Assembly (NCBI RefSeq): GCF_901000735.1
Contig: NC_081550.1
Span: forward strand, 11,806,571 to 11,870,570
Direction of reading: 5' to 3'
Length of the DNA stretch: 64,000 nucleotides
Source: Corylus avellana
Lineage: Eukaryota > Streptophyta > Magnoliopsida > Fagales > Betulaceae
The position numbers and the translations under genes are program-made. This document shows positions 1 through 10,699 of this stretch, piece after piece. The notes beneath the pieces are model-generated. The model searched no databases and had not been told where the DNA came from. It saw nothing but the letters and a program-made list of their open reading frames with translations. The number at the start of each line of letters is the position of its first letter. Position 1 is the stretch's first letter.

Positions 1-900
1 TTCTTTCATCAAGTAAGTCCAGACCTTCTCGCAAAGCCTCATCATTTTCTTCTTCATTAAAATTGGCTTGCCTGTGACTGGGCAGTCCAACTTCAATCGG
101 GATCATAGCTTTACTACCAAATGCTAGAGCGAACGGGGTATCTCCGGTTTTTGTTTTTGTGGTCGTCCGATACGCTCATAAGACTTCTGGTAATTCTTCT
201 GCCCATAAACCTTTGGCTCTGTCCAGCTTCCTCTTGATCATCTTGAAAATTGTTTTGTTAGTTGCTTTGACTTGCCCATTTGCCTGGAGGTGTGCTGGTG
301 AAGAGTAATAGTTGCTGATGCCAAGTGGTGAACACCATGCCTTGAATGCTGGGTTATCAAACTGTTTACTGTTGTCTGATACAATTGAGTGCGGGATACC
401 GAACTAGCAGACCATAGATCGCCACATGAAGTGCTCAATTTTTTTTTTTTTCCTGTGATGGTGGCTAGTGCTTTAGCTTCTGCCCATTTGGTGAAGTAGT
501 CGACTGCTACCATAGCAAACTTGACTCCTCCTTTTCCCGGTGGTCAGGGTCCTACAATATTTACCCCCCACTGTGCGAATGACCAAGGAGTGAATATTGA
601 TGTGAGATCTTCCGGCGGACTCCTTGGAACGTTGGCAAATTGCTGGCACTTCTTACAGCTTTTGACCATGTCGTGTGTGTCCTGAGCCATTGTTGGCCAA
701 TAGTATCTCGTCCTTAGAGCTTTGTGGGCTAGGGATCTTTTTCCCGAGTGATTTCCACATATTCCTTCGTGGATTTCCCTCAAGACATAGTCTGCTTCTT
801 CTTTGGATAGACATCGCAAGATTAGATGTATAAAACTCCATTTGAATAGGACATCATTCTGGACAAGGTACCTTGCTGCCCGACAGCGAACTGCCTTGGC
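1..900 (-). pseudogene. Tat retrotransposon integrase (broken)
   Basis: This would splice the element's cDNA into the host chromosome. The minus-strand frame that ends at 544 holds an HHCC zinc-binding module, with a histidine pair spaced as in HEGICGNH and a cysteine pair as in CKKCQQF. The catalytic core starts at WGVNIVGP, where family members usually have Asp in place of the Asn, so the first acidic residue appears lost. The frame then shifts: the core continues as VDYFTKWAEA (about 470-513) and, in further frames, down to position 1, with GQVKATNK around the third catalytic position replacing the usual GQVE. The C-terminal end is outside the window. It is a clear pseudogene. Confidence 0.8.
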
Positions 901-1079
901 TTTTGCTGGGTTCTCCAGAAGGTTTCCTTCTATAAGGTATTTAACAACGAGTTTAGCCCAATTTATATCGTGAATAGATAGTACATACCTCGAAACTTGG
1001 CAGTCCTTAATTGCTGGTGTTTCTGCTTCGCTTATAGTGGTTTTCTCCCTTGGGGGTGATTTAGAACTGGAAGAAGCCA

Positions 1080-1560
1080 TGCAGGCTAATTGGCCTGCCT
1101 TAACATTTGAGTCCTGTGAGACTTGCTGAATGCAGAATTTTGTAAATGTATCCTCCTTGGAGTCCAGTGCTTTCTGCAGATACAGTTTGATTTTTTCTCC
1201 TTTCGCTTCATATTCACCAGTTAACTGGCCCACCACCAGTTGAGAGTCACTTTGCACACTTCCACTGTTGGCTCCTAGTTGTTTTGCCAGATGGAGTCCG
1301 GTGATGAGCGCCTCATATTCAGCTTCGTTATTGGTTGCCTGGAACTTGAACCGGATTGCGTGTTGAATGATGACCCCATCAAGTGTTTTAATAACAATTC
1401 CAGCTCCACTCTTTTCTGAGGATGATGACCTATAAACTTCAATGAACCAAACGGGCTCTGACTCACCTTCATTTTTTTCTTCAATGTCTTCTGTGAATTG
1501 TCCCAGGAAATCGGCAATTGCTTGTGCTTTTATTGCGGTCCTTGGGTGATACTTAATATC
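1080..1560 (-). pseudogene. Second (archaeal-type) RNase H of the Tat element
   Basis: This domain sits between the RT-linked RNase H and the integrase. Two minus-strand frames together show the signature: NNEAEYEALITGL with Glu in the second catalytic context (within 1,275-1,517), and QSDSQLVVGQLTGEYEAK with its Asp (start of the frame 544-1,257). NNEAEYEAL and SDSQLVVxQ are typical of the extra RNase H that plant Tat elements acquired in addition to the retroviral-type one. A frameshift near 1,257-1,275 separates the halves. The role, known for the family, is degradation of RNA in RNA-DNA hybrids during reverse transcription. Confidence 0.75.
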
Positions 1561-2900
1561 GAACTCGCCTAGTTCGACTGATCATTGTACCAGGCGACCC
1601 GAGGTGTTTGGCTTGTGGAGAGACTTCTTTAGTGGATGACTGGTAAGTACCTTAATAGGATGAGCTTGGTAATAAGGTCGGAGCCGTCTGGCGGAGGTGA
1701 TCAAAGTGAATGCTAACTTCTTAATTCCCGGATATTTGGTTTTTTCCCCTTATAATATGCAGCTGGTGTAGTAGACTGGTTTTTATATTTTTCGATCTTC
1801 CCTTATAAGAACATAACTGACAGTGGTGGCAGTGGATGCCATATAGACATAGAGTGGCTTAATTGGTTCGGCTCTACTAAGGAGTGGTGGTTTTGCCAAG
1901 TATTTTTTAAGGATTTGGAATGCTGCCTTGCATTCAAATGATTTCCGCAATATTTTGAAGAATGGGAGGCTTCTATCCATGGAACGAGCTATGAACCTAT
2001 TGAGCACTGCTAAACGTCCCGTGAGACTTTGCAACTATTTGGTATTATGAGGCGGTAGCATGTCAATAAGGGCTTTGATTTTTTCTGGGTTTGCTTCGAT
2101 GCCTCGCTAAGACACCATGAAGCCTAAAAATTTACCAGAAGACACTCCAAAAGCACACTTAGAGGGGTTAAGTTTCATATTATGTTCTTCTAAGACCTCA
2201 AAGGCTTCTTCTAAGTCAGTTACACGATCACTAGCATAACGACTTTTAACTAACATATCATCAACATAAACTTCAATATTACAGCCTATTTGCTTTTTAA
2301 ACATTGAATTTACTAACCTTTGGTATGTAGCCCTAGCATTTTTCGGTTCAAAGGGCATGGCGGTGTAGCAATACAGTCCTCTGTCGGTGATGAAGGCCAT
2401 TTTCTCCTAGTCCGTCGGGTCCATCTTGATCTGGTTGTAGCCAGAGGAGGCGTCCATGAACCTTAATAGCTTGTGACCAGAGGTAGAGTCCACCAGGAGA
2501 TCAATCCGTGGCAACGGAAAACTATCCTTGGGGCAGGCTTGATTAAAATCTGTAAAATTTACACAATACGCCACTTACCGTTTGCTTTCTTCACCATTAC
2601 AACATTAGAGATCCAGTTGGGGTAGTCAACTTTTTTTATGAACCCTACCGCCAAGAGTTTCTCTACTTTTTTTTGCTATCGCCATGTTACGCTCAGGGGC
2701 AAAATTCCTTCGCTTTTGGATTACTTGTTTGATATGAGGATCAATATTCAGCCGATGAGAGATTACCTTGGTGTTGATGCCAGGCATATCACTGTGAGTC
2801 CACGTGAAGACTCCTCTGTGTTTCTTAAGGACTTGGATGAGCTTCTCACGATATTCTCCCATTAAGTGCTGGCCAATCTGAAGTACATGTTCCGTGTTGC
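1560..2900 (-). pseudogene. Tat reverse transcriptase plus RNase H (broken)
   Basis: The RT start is visible in the frame 2,626-2,862 (FTWTHSDMPGI and SHRLNIDP, typical of the RT lead-in). The catalytic box appears as VYVDDMLVKS within 2,107-2,400, after CYTAMPFEPKNARATYQ. RNase H connection residues follow at 1,783-2,034 (LNRFIARSMDRSLPFF; LYVYMASTATTVS, where families usually have an Asp near LYLA). Stops lie near 2,100 and 2,410 and frames shift several times, so no full enzyme could be made. The YVDD pair of aspartates is intact. Confidence 0.82.
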
Positions 2901-3042
2901 TATCGACTTGGATCGGAGAGAGTGATTCTATCGATTCTGCTTGCAGTAGCTTTTGTTCATTTCATATGTCCACAGTATCGATCATCATGGTTGCTTTGGC
3001 CTGCGGGTCTTTTAACAACGTCATGTAGCATCTCGGAGCGGA

Positions 3043-3560
3043 CTACTTGTGGCCCCTTACTTCCCCTATCCTAGCTTTTGTTGGGAACTTCATTTTCAAG
3101 TGGTAGGTGGATGGGATCGCTTTCATTTTATTAAGAGCGGTCCTCCCCAAGATGGCGTTGTAGGCCGAAGGACAGTTTACTACTAAAAATGAAACCATAA
3201 CAATGGTTTGGCATGGGGGCGTACCTGTTGTGACTGGAAGGTCGATGGTTCCCACTAGGTGGGCCTTATCTCTGGCAAAGCCAATCAAAGGGGAAGTTGC
3301 TGGTCGAAGCTTTTCCTTGCCAAACTACATCAGATTGTATGCTGGGGCGTACAGTATGTTTGCAGAGTTGCCATTGTCTATTAACACCAAGTGAATGGTA
3401 AAGTTGGCCAGAGCCAGCGTAACTACAAGTGGATCATCATGGGGATACTGTATTTTGTGCACATGTTCTTCAGTGAAAGTTATATCAGACATCTGCTCTA
3501 GTTGGTGAGGCTTCGGGGCTTTGGTTGGGTGGTCTGTGATGTACACCTCCATTGCTCAGA
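3043..3560 (-). pseudogene. Tat aspartic protease (broken)
   Basis: The active-site strand VLIDNGNSANILY lies in the minus frame 3,325-3,552; DNG in place of DTG or DSG is also seen in plant Ty3 relatives, so it is not by itself a defect. The second half is in the frame 3,043-3,288, which contains FLVVNCPSAYNAILGR, the flap and ILGR (L-G-R) motif typical of this protease. A frameshift near 3,300 breaks the protein. Its role would be to cut the Gag-Pol polyprotein. Confidence 0.78.
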
Positions 3561-3599
3561 GCCATTGGATGTATGCCTTTCTCATAGCATTCGTGGGAC

Positions 3600-5061
3600 C
3601 ACCCCCTGCGAATCCTCAGAAAATCATTCTGATTTCTCCTCTTGCGACTGGCTGAGTTTGTTGTTCTTCTTGGTGGTTCGTCCTTGGATTTGGAGGTTGA
3701 CGTATCCCAAGACGTACATTTTGTTCTCTTCTGTGCTGGAAAAGCCTATCAATCAGCCTCTTCAACTGGTAGCAGTCTTCTGTGTTATGCTCTATGTTTT
3801 GGTGATATTCGTAGTACTTGTGTATTTTTCTTGCTTCTGGGGGTGATCGTATGGGCTTTGGCCAACGAAATCCAAGGTGATTCCTTATCTGCATTAACAA
3901 GTTAGTTGCCGTACTTGGCACTGGAGGTTGGTATTGGAGTTGGCCTTGCTGGAAGTGTGAAGCAGGTGCACTTGCCGGATATGCTTTGAACTGATTGTCT
4001 GCTTTACAAGGTCATAGACTATTCTCTAATTGTCTGCTTGTTTTCTTCCTTTCTAGAGGTTGTTGAGACTGTTCAGCGAAGGCTCTTACCGTTTCTTCAC
4101 TGTTGATGAATTTCTCGGCTCTAGCCATGAGCTCATCTAAATCCCTTGGGGGATCACGGCTTACATCGGCCATGAATGGACTGTAGGGCCATATACCACC
4201 CATCAAAGCAAGCTAAACAATTCTCTCGTCTGGGTCGTCGACTGTGTGCTTCTCGTGGTTGAATCGAGCCATATAGCTTTTTAATGACTCGTCACATTCT
4301 TGCTTGATGGTTAGTAGATATGCTGCTGGCTTGCGACGCCGACAGTTTCCAATGAAATGAGAAAGGAAATTCTTACCAAGTTCATCAAAGGTTCCTATTG
4401 ACTGGGGTTGCAGAGTGCTAAACTAGCGCTTGGCAGCACCTTTGTAGACTGCTAAACCAGTGCTTTCTGTAAAGGATCGCGTCAGATGCGGCTTGCAGCG
4501 TCATGTGAGCTCCGTAGCTTTCGAGGTGGTCAGTTGCATTTTGGCTTCCATCGTAATGATCCATGTGTGGCAACTTGAACTTCTCAGGTAGACCGGCTTC
4601 TATGATCTTCTTGGTAAATGGCAGATCTGTCACTAAGAAATCATGATTTGTGGAGCATGAGCCATTCAATCGATGGGTTATGTTATCCAGCGTAGCTTGG
4701 ATAGCGTCCATCCATGCGCTACCCGTGGAACCATCTTCTTGGGTTGGAGGCAGCCTAGGAGGTTTGCTGGTGTTTCTAAGTTGGGCCCAACATTCGTTGA
4801 GTCCTTCTCTAGGTTGTGGTTCTCATAGCTTATCTGAAGCAAGAGCTCCTAGGTTTCCATTATGTGCTCGTTCTAGGCCTCTAAGGTTCCCAGACGCTTG
4901 CTGTTTGGCAGGTGTGGGCCGAAGATAAGGGGGTCGGTGGGAACCTCTTCAGTTTTGTGGTTGTCAGCATCGTGTTGATTGATGTTTTTTGGCTGGGTAG
5001 GAGGAACGCTGGCCATGTTGACTGTGTTTTCGGTTTGTCCTTTAGATCTCTTGGCTACCAT
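3600..5061 (-). pseudogene. Tat gag (capsid region and C-terminal tail, broken)
   Basis: Pieces of gag lie in successive minus frames. 4,873-5,061 gives the N-terminal leader. 4,418-4,711 holds LPEKFKLPHMDHYDGSQNATDHL, matching the start of the plant retrotransposon gag domain. 4,012-4,206 holds PRDLDELMARAEKFINSEE. 3,616-3,921 holds FRWPKP and the tail KYYEYHQNIEHNTEDCYQLK, a conserved His/Cys-containing stretch found just before the protease in Tat elements. At least three frameshifts or stops separate them. Gag would form the virus-like particle. Confidence 0.75.
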
Positions 5062-5108
5062 TAGTGACTTTTGTCCTGTTTGAACTTTTGATCGTTAGAT
5101 GATCCTCG

Positions 5109-5127
5109 TTCCCACAGACGGCGCCAA
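5109..5127 (-). other. Primer binding site of the Tat element
   Basis: On the minus strand the sequence directly after the LTR is TGGCGCCGTCTGTGGGAA. Its first nine bases match the complement of the tRNA-Asp 3' end and the rest diverges. This TGGCGCCGTCTGTGGGAA form is common in plant Tat elements. The priming tRNA is therefore uncertain. Confidence 0.6.
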
Positions 5128-5790
5128 CTATTTAGATAGTTATTAACCCTGGTAGTGACTTGATTTAAAGCCTGCTAAGAAAGAACAAGGATCAGTAGTG
5201 ACAGAGCGCGAAGTGAGGGGTGTGGCGGTCGTGCTACCCCCAATGCCTGAGTGAGAGTTTGATTATGACAAGAGTAATAAAATAAGGAAATAATGAGGAA
5301 TAGTAACTGAGAATAATAAGAGTAAGAGAATGAGTACGTATCTGTATCATAAGATGACTCCTCCTTTTGTAGCGGTTGTGAGTAGGTGAACTCTAGTGGG
5401 ACTCTCACTTGACTCCCTTGATTCGTGGGGGTGGTTGAAACCAATATTATTGTTTGAGATAACATGGGAGATTTAAGTAGATAGAATATTATGCATCTAG
5501 ATTCCTTTTGGGAGAGATTTAATTAGTTATTCCCTGATTTGGATGTAATTCCCCGATTGGGCTGTTTGGGGAGCGATCGTGCTCCTTTGATTATAGGGGT
5601 ATGTGATTCTGCATGCAACCATTTCGATATGGTGCATAATCACATGCTTGAGTGCGGACCTGATACGATAGAGTGATCGTGTTAGGATTTTCTGGGCTTT
5701 GGGCTTTAATGCTTTGGTGTCTTGGCGAGCCATGGGCCTCTTATTCATAGTGGGCCTTTCGGTTTGGGCCTCGGGATATATTTTGTATCA
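5128..5790 (-). repeat. 5' LTR of the Tat element
   Basis: On the minus strand it begins TGATACAAAATATATCCC (plus end at 5,790) and ends next to the PBS-like site. Only one LTR lies in the window, so the boundary at 5,128 is set by the PBS and is approximate; a clean CA end is not visible there. It contains a near-palindrome GGAGCGATCGTGCTCC at about 5,570-5,585. Confidence 0.65.
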
Positions 5791-6234
5791 GCACATGGAT
5801 TTATTGGCTGCGACTTGGTTTGAAGTTGCATTGGGCTTCAATCTATTTGGTTGTTATTAGTTGGGTTGCAATCTGTTGGGATTGTTAATCAGTTGGGCTT
5901 CAATTGAGGGGTTGTTACTAATTGGGCTCAACTGTTGGGGTTGTTAGTCTGTTAGATTACTGTTTAGCAGTTAATGAATTGTTAAGGCTGATTGCACATG
6001 TATATAAGGCAATCAGCTCAACTGAAGAGCATTATGAAATTAGCTTGTGCTTTGTTTGTAATCTGTTACCTGGAGATTCATTGAGTGTCTCGAAAACTTA
6101 ATAATAGTATCTTAGGATTTGTCCAACTCATTCTCTCATTATCCACCTCTCTCTTATCCTTCCATTCCTTTTTTTTCATACAAATGTCATATTCTACATA
6201 CAGAAAAATATAAAGAAGTAGGAATTTTTTTACA
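5791..6234 (+). repeat. 3' portion of a 5' LTR of another Ty3 element (element D)
   Basis: A TATA box (TATATAAGG) lies at 6,001-6,009 and the LTR ends in ACA at 6,234, two bases before a tRNA-Met type PBS. The left part of the LTR was separated by the Tat insertion and lies outside the window. Upstream of TATA there are four imperfect ~30-bp units starting at 5,831, 5,861, 5,893 and 5,922, each beginning TTGGG(C/T)T. Confidence 0.65.
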
Positions 6235-6236
6235 AG

Positions 6237-6250
6237 TGGTATCAGCATGC
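6237..6250 (+). other. Primer binding site, tRNA-Met type, of element D
   Basis: TGGTATCAGCATGC lies two bases after the LTR end. It is a variant of the TGGTATCAGAGC site complementary to initiator tRNA-Met used by many plant Ty3 chromoviruses and copia elements. Confidence 0.7.
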
Positions 6251-6297
6251 ATTCGGTCCTACAACTAGCACAATACAGATTCTGACAAGCTTCAACA

Positions 6298-6465
6298 ATG
6301 GCGGATGGAACCAGATTATCTCAGATGCAGAAGGAGATAGATCACATCGGAAGTCAATTAGGGAAAATCTCAGAGATGAAGGCTCAAATGGTGGCACTTG
6401 CTGTTAGCACCAACACTCTACTCAAAGACAGAGGTTACAGATCAGAACATGTGAATTCTCAACTG
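6298..6465 (+). pseudogene. gag N-terminal fragment of element D
   Basis: An ATG at 6,298, about 50 bp after the PBS, opens a frame starting MADGTRLSQMQKEID with a predicted coiled-coil style N-terminus, as in plant chromovirus Gag proteins. Only about 55 codons are real: near 6,463 the sequence becomes homologous to the 3' non-coding part of Athila elements (compare 22,690-22,790), so the rest of gag and all of pol are missing. The reading frame continues by chance to a stop at 6,504. Lineage below Ty3 chromovirus-like is not certain. Confidence 0.55.
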
Positions 6466-6858
6466 CCTAAAGCAAGTAACCAAACTGAAAAATTTTGTCA
6501 TTAGATCATGTGTTCAAAATTTTAAGCTCACAAATGAAATTAAATCACAATTTTTAAGATCAACCAAAATTTTAAGACAGCATGAACATATATATATATA
6601 TATATCAACAAAATGAAACTGGGACAAAGTGTGTGTAAAGTGTTCTCATACCCCCAAACTTAATTTACACATTGACCCTAATGTGTCTATACATGGAAAG
6701 AATTTATCTGGGATATGGACAAAACTGTCTGGAATAGCATGGCTCTTAGCACACCCCCAAACTTGAACTGAAGCACACTTGTCCAGGATAAACTATGGGG
6801 TGCCTCCCATGAGCGCCAAGTTTAACGTCTTCAGCTAGACTGTGGTTCTGCTTCAGTA
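6463..6858 (-). other. Truncated Athila 3' non-coding region
   Basis: No coding frame. The stretch matches part of the long non-coding segment found between coding region and 3' LTR in related copies here (22,690-23,000 in element B). On the plus strand CCCCCAAACTT occurs repeatedly (about 6,651 and 6,751), i.e. AAGTTTGGGGG polypurine tracts on the element strand. A short (AT)n lies near 6,590-6,604. Confidence 0.6.
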
Positions 6859-8343
6859 TTATTGTTCTACATATTGAACAGATTGAAGTGCCAAATCTTG
6901 TGGTGCCAAATCTTCAATTCTTGGTGCAAAGTTTATTTCAATGTATGGCTTCACTCTGTGTCCATTCACCTTGAATGACCGGTTTTTCTGTGGCCTATGA
7001 ACCTCCAAAGCTCCATGAGGGAACACTTGGGTGACAATAGAGGGACCAAACCATCTTGACTTAAGCGTACCAGGGAAAAGTCTCAATCTTGAAATATAGA
7101 CCAACACCGTCTGTCCCACATAAAACTCCTTCCTGACCAGTTGCTTGTCATGGTATGCCTTGGTTCTTTCCTTGTAGAGCTTGGCGTTCTCATAAGCATC
7201 ACACCTCAATTCATCTAATTCATTCAGTTTCAGTTTCCTCTTGTCACCAACTTGTTTTATGTCAAAGTTGAACTTGTTAATGGCCCAATATGCTCCGTGC
7301 TTCAACTCCACTTGTAGATGACATGCTTTCCTAAAGACCAACCGATATGGGGACATACCGTTAGGCGTCTTGTATGCAATCCTATAAGCCCATAGTGCAT
7401 CATTCAAGCACAGAGACCAATCCTTCCTGCTGGGATTCACTATCCTTTCTAGGATGCTTTTGATCTCTTTATTGCTTATCTTCACTTGACCACTGGTTTG
7501 AGGATGGTATGGAGTGCCAACCTTATGTGTGATCCCATACTTCTTTATCAAGTAAGCAAAGGCATAATTGTTGAAGTGGCTACCTCCATCACTAATTATT
7601 ACCCTTGGCGTCCCAAACCTAGCAAAGATGTTATCCTGTAAAAACTTCACAACCACTTTGTGATCATTAGTCTTTGAGGGGACAGCCTCGACCCATTTAG
7701 ACACATAATCCACACCCACGAGAATATATAAATAATCATATGAGTTAGGAAATGGACCCATGAAGTCAATACCCCATACATTGAAGAGCTCTACCACTTG
7801 AATATTTTGCAATGGCATCTGATTTCTGGATGAGATGTTGCCTGTCCTCTGGCATCTATCACAAGAGCTGCAAAACAAAAAGGCATCCTTAAACACATTA
7901 GGCCAATAGAAACCAGATTGTAATACCTTAAGAGCTGTTCTCTTTGCCCCAAAATGTCCTCCACAAGCAAACTGATGGCAATGCTGCAATAAGCTCAAGT
8001 GCTCTTCCTTTGAGACACACCTTCTAATGATTTGATCAGGGCAGAATTTGAACAGATAGGGGTCATTCCAACGGTAATGTCTAGATGTAGACATCAACCT
8101 CTTCCTTTCTTGACTAGACATACCTGGAGGAAAAACCTTGGCAGCTATATAATTAACAATATCTGCATACCATGGAAGTTGGACCTCAACTGCAAACAAC
8201 TGCTCAGTTAAAAAATTTTCATTCAATGGAAGCTCATCTCCTTCTTCTTCATGAAGTAGCTTGGATAGGTGATCTTGCACCACATTCTCACTACCCTTCT
8301 TCTCTCTAATCTCAAGGTAAACTCTTGCAGTATTAATACCCAT
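6859..8343 (-). pseudogene. Athila-1 integrase (long open frame, 494 codons)
   Basis: This is the longest open frame in the window. Residues ~120-170 form the HHCC zinc-binding module (HQFACGGH and CSSCDRC). The D,D-35-E core follows: Asp in [10 protein letters not shown] near residue 190, Asp in [10 protein letters not shown] near 250, and the third acidic position in ISNKEIKSI near 290. [15 protein letters not shown] carries Lys where Athila relatives mostly have Glu, so the usual E of GQVE is K here and the acidic residue may be displaced or lost. The C-terminal half ends with [11 protein letters not shown] and NGHRVKPYI, normal for Athila. The first ~60 residues are the tail of RNase H in another frame junction. 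It overlaps the RNase H frame (8,223-8,732), showing a frameshift near 8,230-8,340. Although open, it has no independent start, so I call it a remnant of the polyprotein. Confidence 0.8.
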
Positions 8344-10638
8344 CTGATCAATGTAGGCTTTGCATCTTTCTTAGTAAACAAATATCTCAAAGCAGCATGA
8401 TCAGTGAATACAATAACCTTAGAACCAATCAGGTATGATCTAAACTTCTCCAAAGCAAATATGACAGCTAATAATTCTTTCTCAGTAGTAGAATAATTTA
8501 GCTGAACATCATTCAATGTTCTAGAAGCATAATAAATAGCATGAGGTACCTTATTGATTCTTTGACCTGAGACAGCTCCCAAGGCAAAGTCACTAGCATC
8601 ACACATGAGCTCAAATGGTAGATTCCAATTAGGTGCCATCATTATTGGTGCAGATGTGAGCAGTTTTTTTAGTGTGTTGAAAGTAGTCATGCATTCTTCA
8701 GTCCATTCCAACTTGGCATCCTTGGCTATCAATGCACAGAGGGGTCTAGAGATCTTGGAGAAATCCTTGATGAATCTTCTCTAGAACCCGACATGTCCAA
8801 GAAAACTTCTCACCCCCTTTACTATCATAGGAGGAGGAAGTTTGGAGATGATGTCAATCTTGGCCTTATCTACCTCAATGCCCTTGCTAGAAATAGAATG
8901 ACCCAACATAATGCTTTGTTGAACCATGAAGTGGCATTTTTCCCAATTGAGTACTAAATTGCATTCTTCACACCTCTTGAAGACAATCTTAAGATGATCA
9001 AGACATTCATCAAAATTAGAACCAAAAATGCTAAAGTCATCCATAAATATATCAATGAATTTCTCCACCATATCTGAGAAAATGCTCATCATGCATCTTT
9101 GAATGGTGGCTGGTGCATTGCATAATCCAAATGCAATCCTTCTGTAGGCAAATGTGCCAAAAGAACATGTGAAGGTGGTCTTCTCTTGGTCCTCTAGTGC
9201 TATTGCAATCTGGTTGTAGCCACTGTACCCATCCAAGAAGCAGTAGTATCTATGGCCAGCTAATCTCTCTAGCATTTGCTCAATGAAGGGTAGGGGAAAT
9301 AGTCTTTTCTTGTCACCTTGTTTAGCTTTCTGTAGTCAATACATACCCTCCAACCAGTGGTTATTCTTGTAGGTATCAGCTCATCATCTTCGTTCTTCAC
9401 CACTGTGATCCCACTCTTTTTTGGAACTACTTGAATTGGACTTACCCATTTACTGTCTGAGATGGGGTAGATAATGCCAATATCCAACAGTTTCAATACC
9501 TCTGCCTTGACTACCTCCTTCATGTGTGGGTTGAGTCTTCTTTGTGCATCCCTGGTTGGCTTTGCTTTATCTTCAAGGTAGATTTGATGCATGCACTTGG
9601 CTGGACTTATCCCCTTGATGTCAGCAATGGTCCATCTCAAAGTAGTTTTATGCTCTCTAAGAACTCTCAACAACTTCTCTTCTTCCCCAAAACTGAGATT
9701 TGCAGCAATTATGACCTGTAGTGTCTTGTTTTCTCCCAAGTAGGAATATGTCAAATGCTCTGGCAATTGCTTCAATTCCAATCTTGGTGCTTGAACAATA
9801 GAAGGGACAAGAGTAGTATTAGTAGGCACAAGAGTCTTAAAAGGGGGGGTGTACTTGGATACTTTGGAGAGGCCTCAAAAAGTGCACGGCTTCAATGATG
9901 TTATTAGTAACATCTTCATATTCTAGCTCAATGTCCAGCATTGTGAAACTATGGGTGAGGGTGGCCTCCAACGGGTTACTGTGATGGGCCTGAAAAACTT
10001 TCTCAACAATGCTTTGGACCATACAGACATTAAAGCATTCTAAATCATCTTGAGGTAATTTTAATGCATCGAATATTTTGAACTCTCTTCTCACCATTCA
10101 CCTTCATACTCACAATACCCTTCTTCACACATATTTTTGTATCAGCAGTTCTCATAAAGGGTCTTCCTGAGATGTTAAGCAAAGGCAATGGCATAGGGGA
10201 TTCTTCCATATCCAAAATAATAAAATCAGCAGGTAAAATGAATTCACCTACCTTTACCAAGACATCCTCAAGTATACCTCTTGGTCTTTTGATGCTTTTG
10301 TCTACCAGTTGCAAAGTGATAGATGTTGGTTGAAGCTCTCCCAAACCCAGCTTCTCATACACAGTGTAGGGCAGCAAGTTAAACCCTGCTCCTAGATCCA
10401 GTAGTGCCTTTTCAAAACAATGGTCTCCTATCCTACAAGGAATGGTAAAACTACCTGGATCTTTTAGCTTTGGTGGTAGTTTTCTTAATAATATTGCACT
10501 TACCTTCTCTGTTAAAGCCACTGTCCCATGCTTTTGAAACTTCCTTTTATGAGTGCAACAATCCTTTAAAAATTTAGCATATGAAGGAATTTGTTTAATT
10601 GCATCTAATAAAGGAATGTTAATCTCTACTATTTTCAA
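8223..10638 (-). pseudogene. Athila-1 protease, reverse transcriptase and RNase H (frameshifted)
   Basis: The protease lies in 10,045-10,638, with active-site LLDLGAGFNLLPY (Athila proteins usually show DLGA) and LPADFIILDM. A linker follows in 9,837-10,097. RT begins in 9,269-9,829 (VVPKKSGITVV, WRVCIDYRKLN) and continues in 8,781-9,275 with YCFLDGYSGYNQI, FGLCNAPAT and the catalytic FMDDFSIFG. RNase H follows in 8,223-8,732 ([43 protein letters not shown]). Frames change near 10,070, 9,830 and 9,272, and there is a stop near 8,770. All major domains are recognisable but the polyprotein is broken. Confidence 0.85.
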
Positions 10639-10699
10639 AATCTCAAAAATGTCTAGAAGCTGTTTTTCTTTCTTTGGCTTTACTAACCTTTAAGGGAAG

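Larger units (their letters stand above)
1..5790 (-). mobile_element. Ty3/gypsy Tat-lineage LTR retrotransposon, 5' LTR and most of the internal region
   Basis: Reading on the minus strand from 5,790 down to 1, the order is LTR, PBS-like site, gag, aspartic protease, reverse transcriptase, RNase H, a second RNase H and integrase. A second RNase H between the first one and the integrase is the known hallmark of the plant Tat lineage (Tat/Ogre/Retand). The integrase C-terminus and the 3' LTR lie outside the window to the left. Every domain is broken by stops or frameshifts, so the copy is dead. The LTR end at 5,790 cuts into the LTR of another element that continues at 5,791, so this element was inserted there. 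Confidence 0.85.

Noticed and set aside
5566..5590. GGAGCGATCGTGCTCC as a transcription terminator
   Set aside because: Rho-independent terminators do not apply in a plant nuclear genome; it is a palindrome within the Tat LTR.
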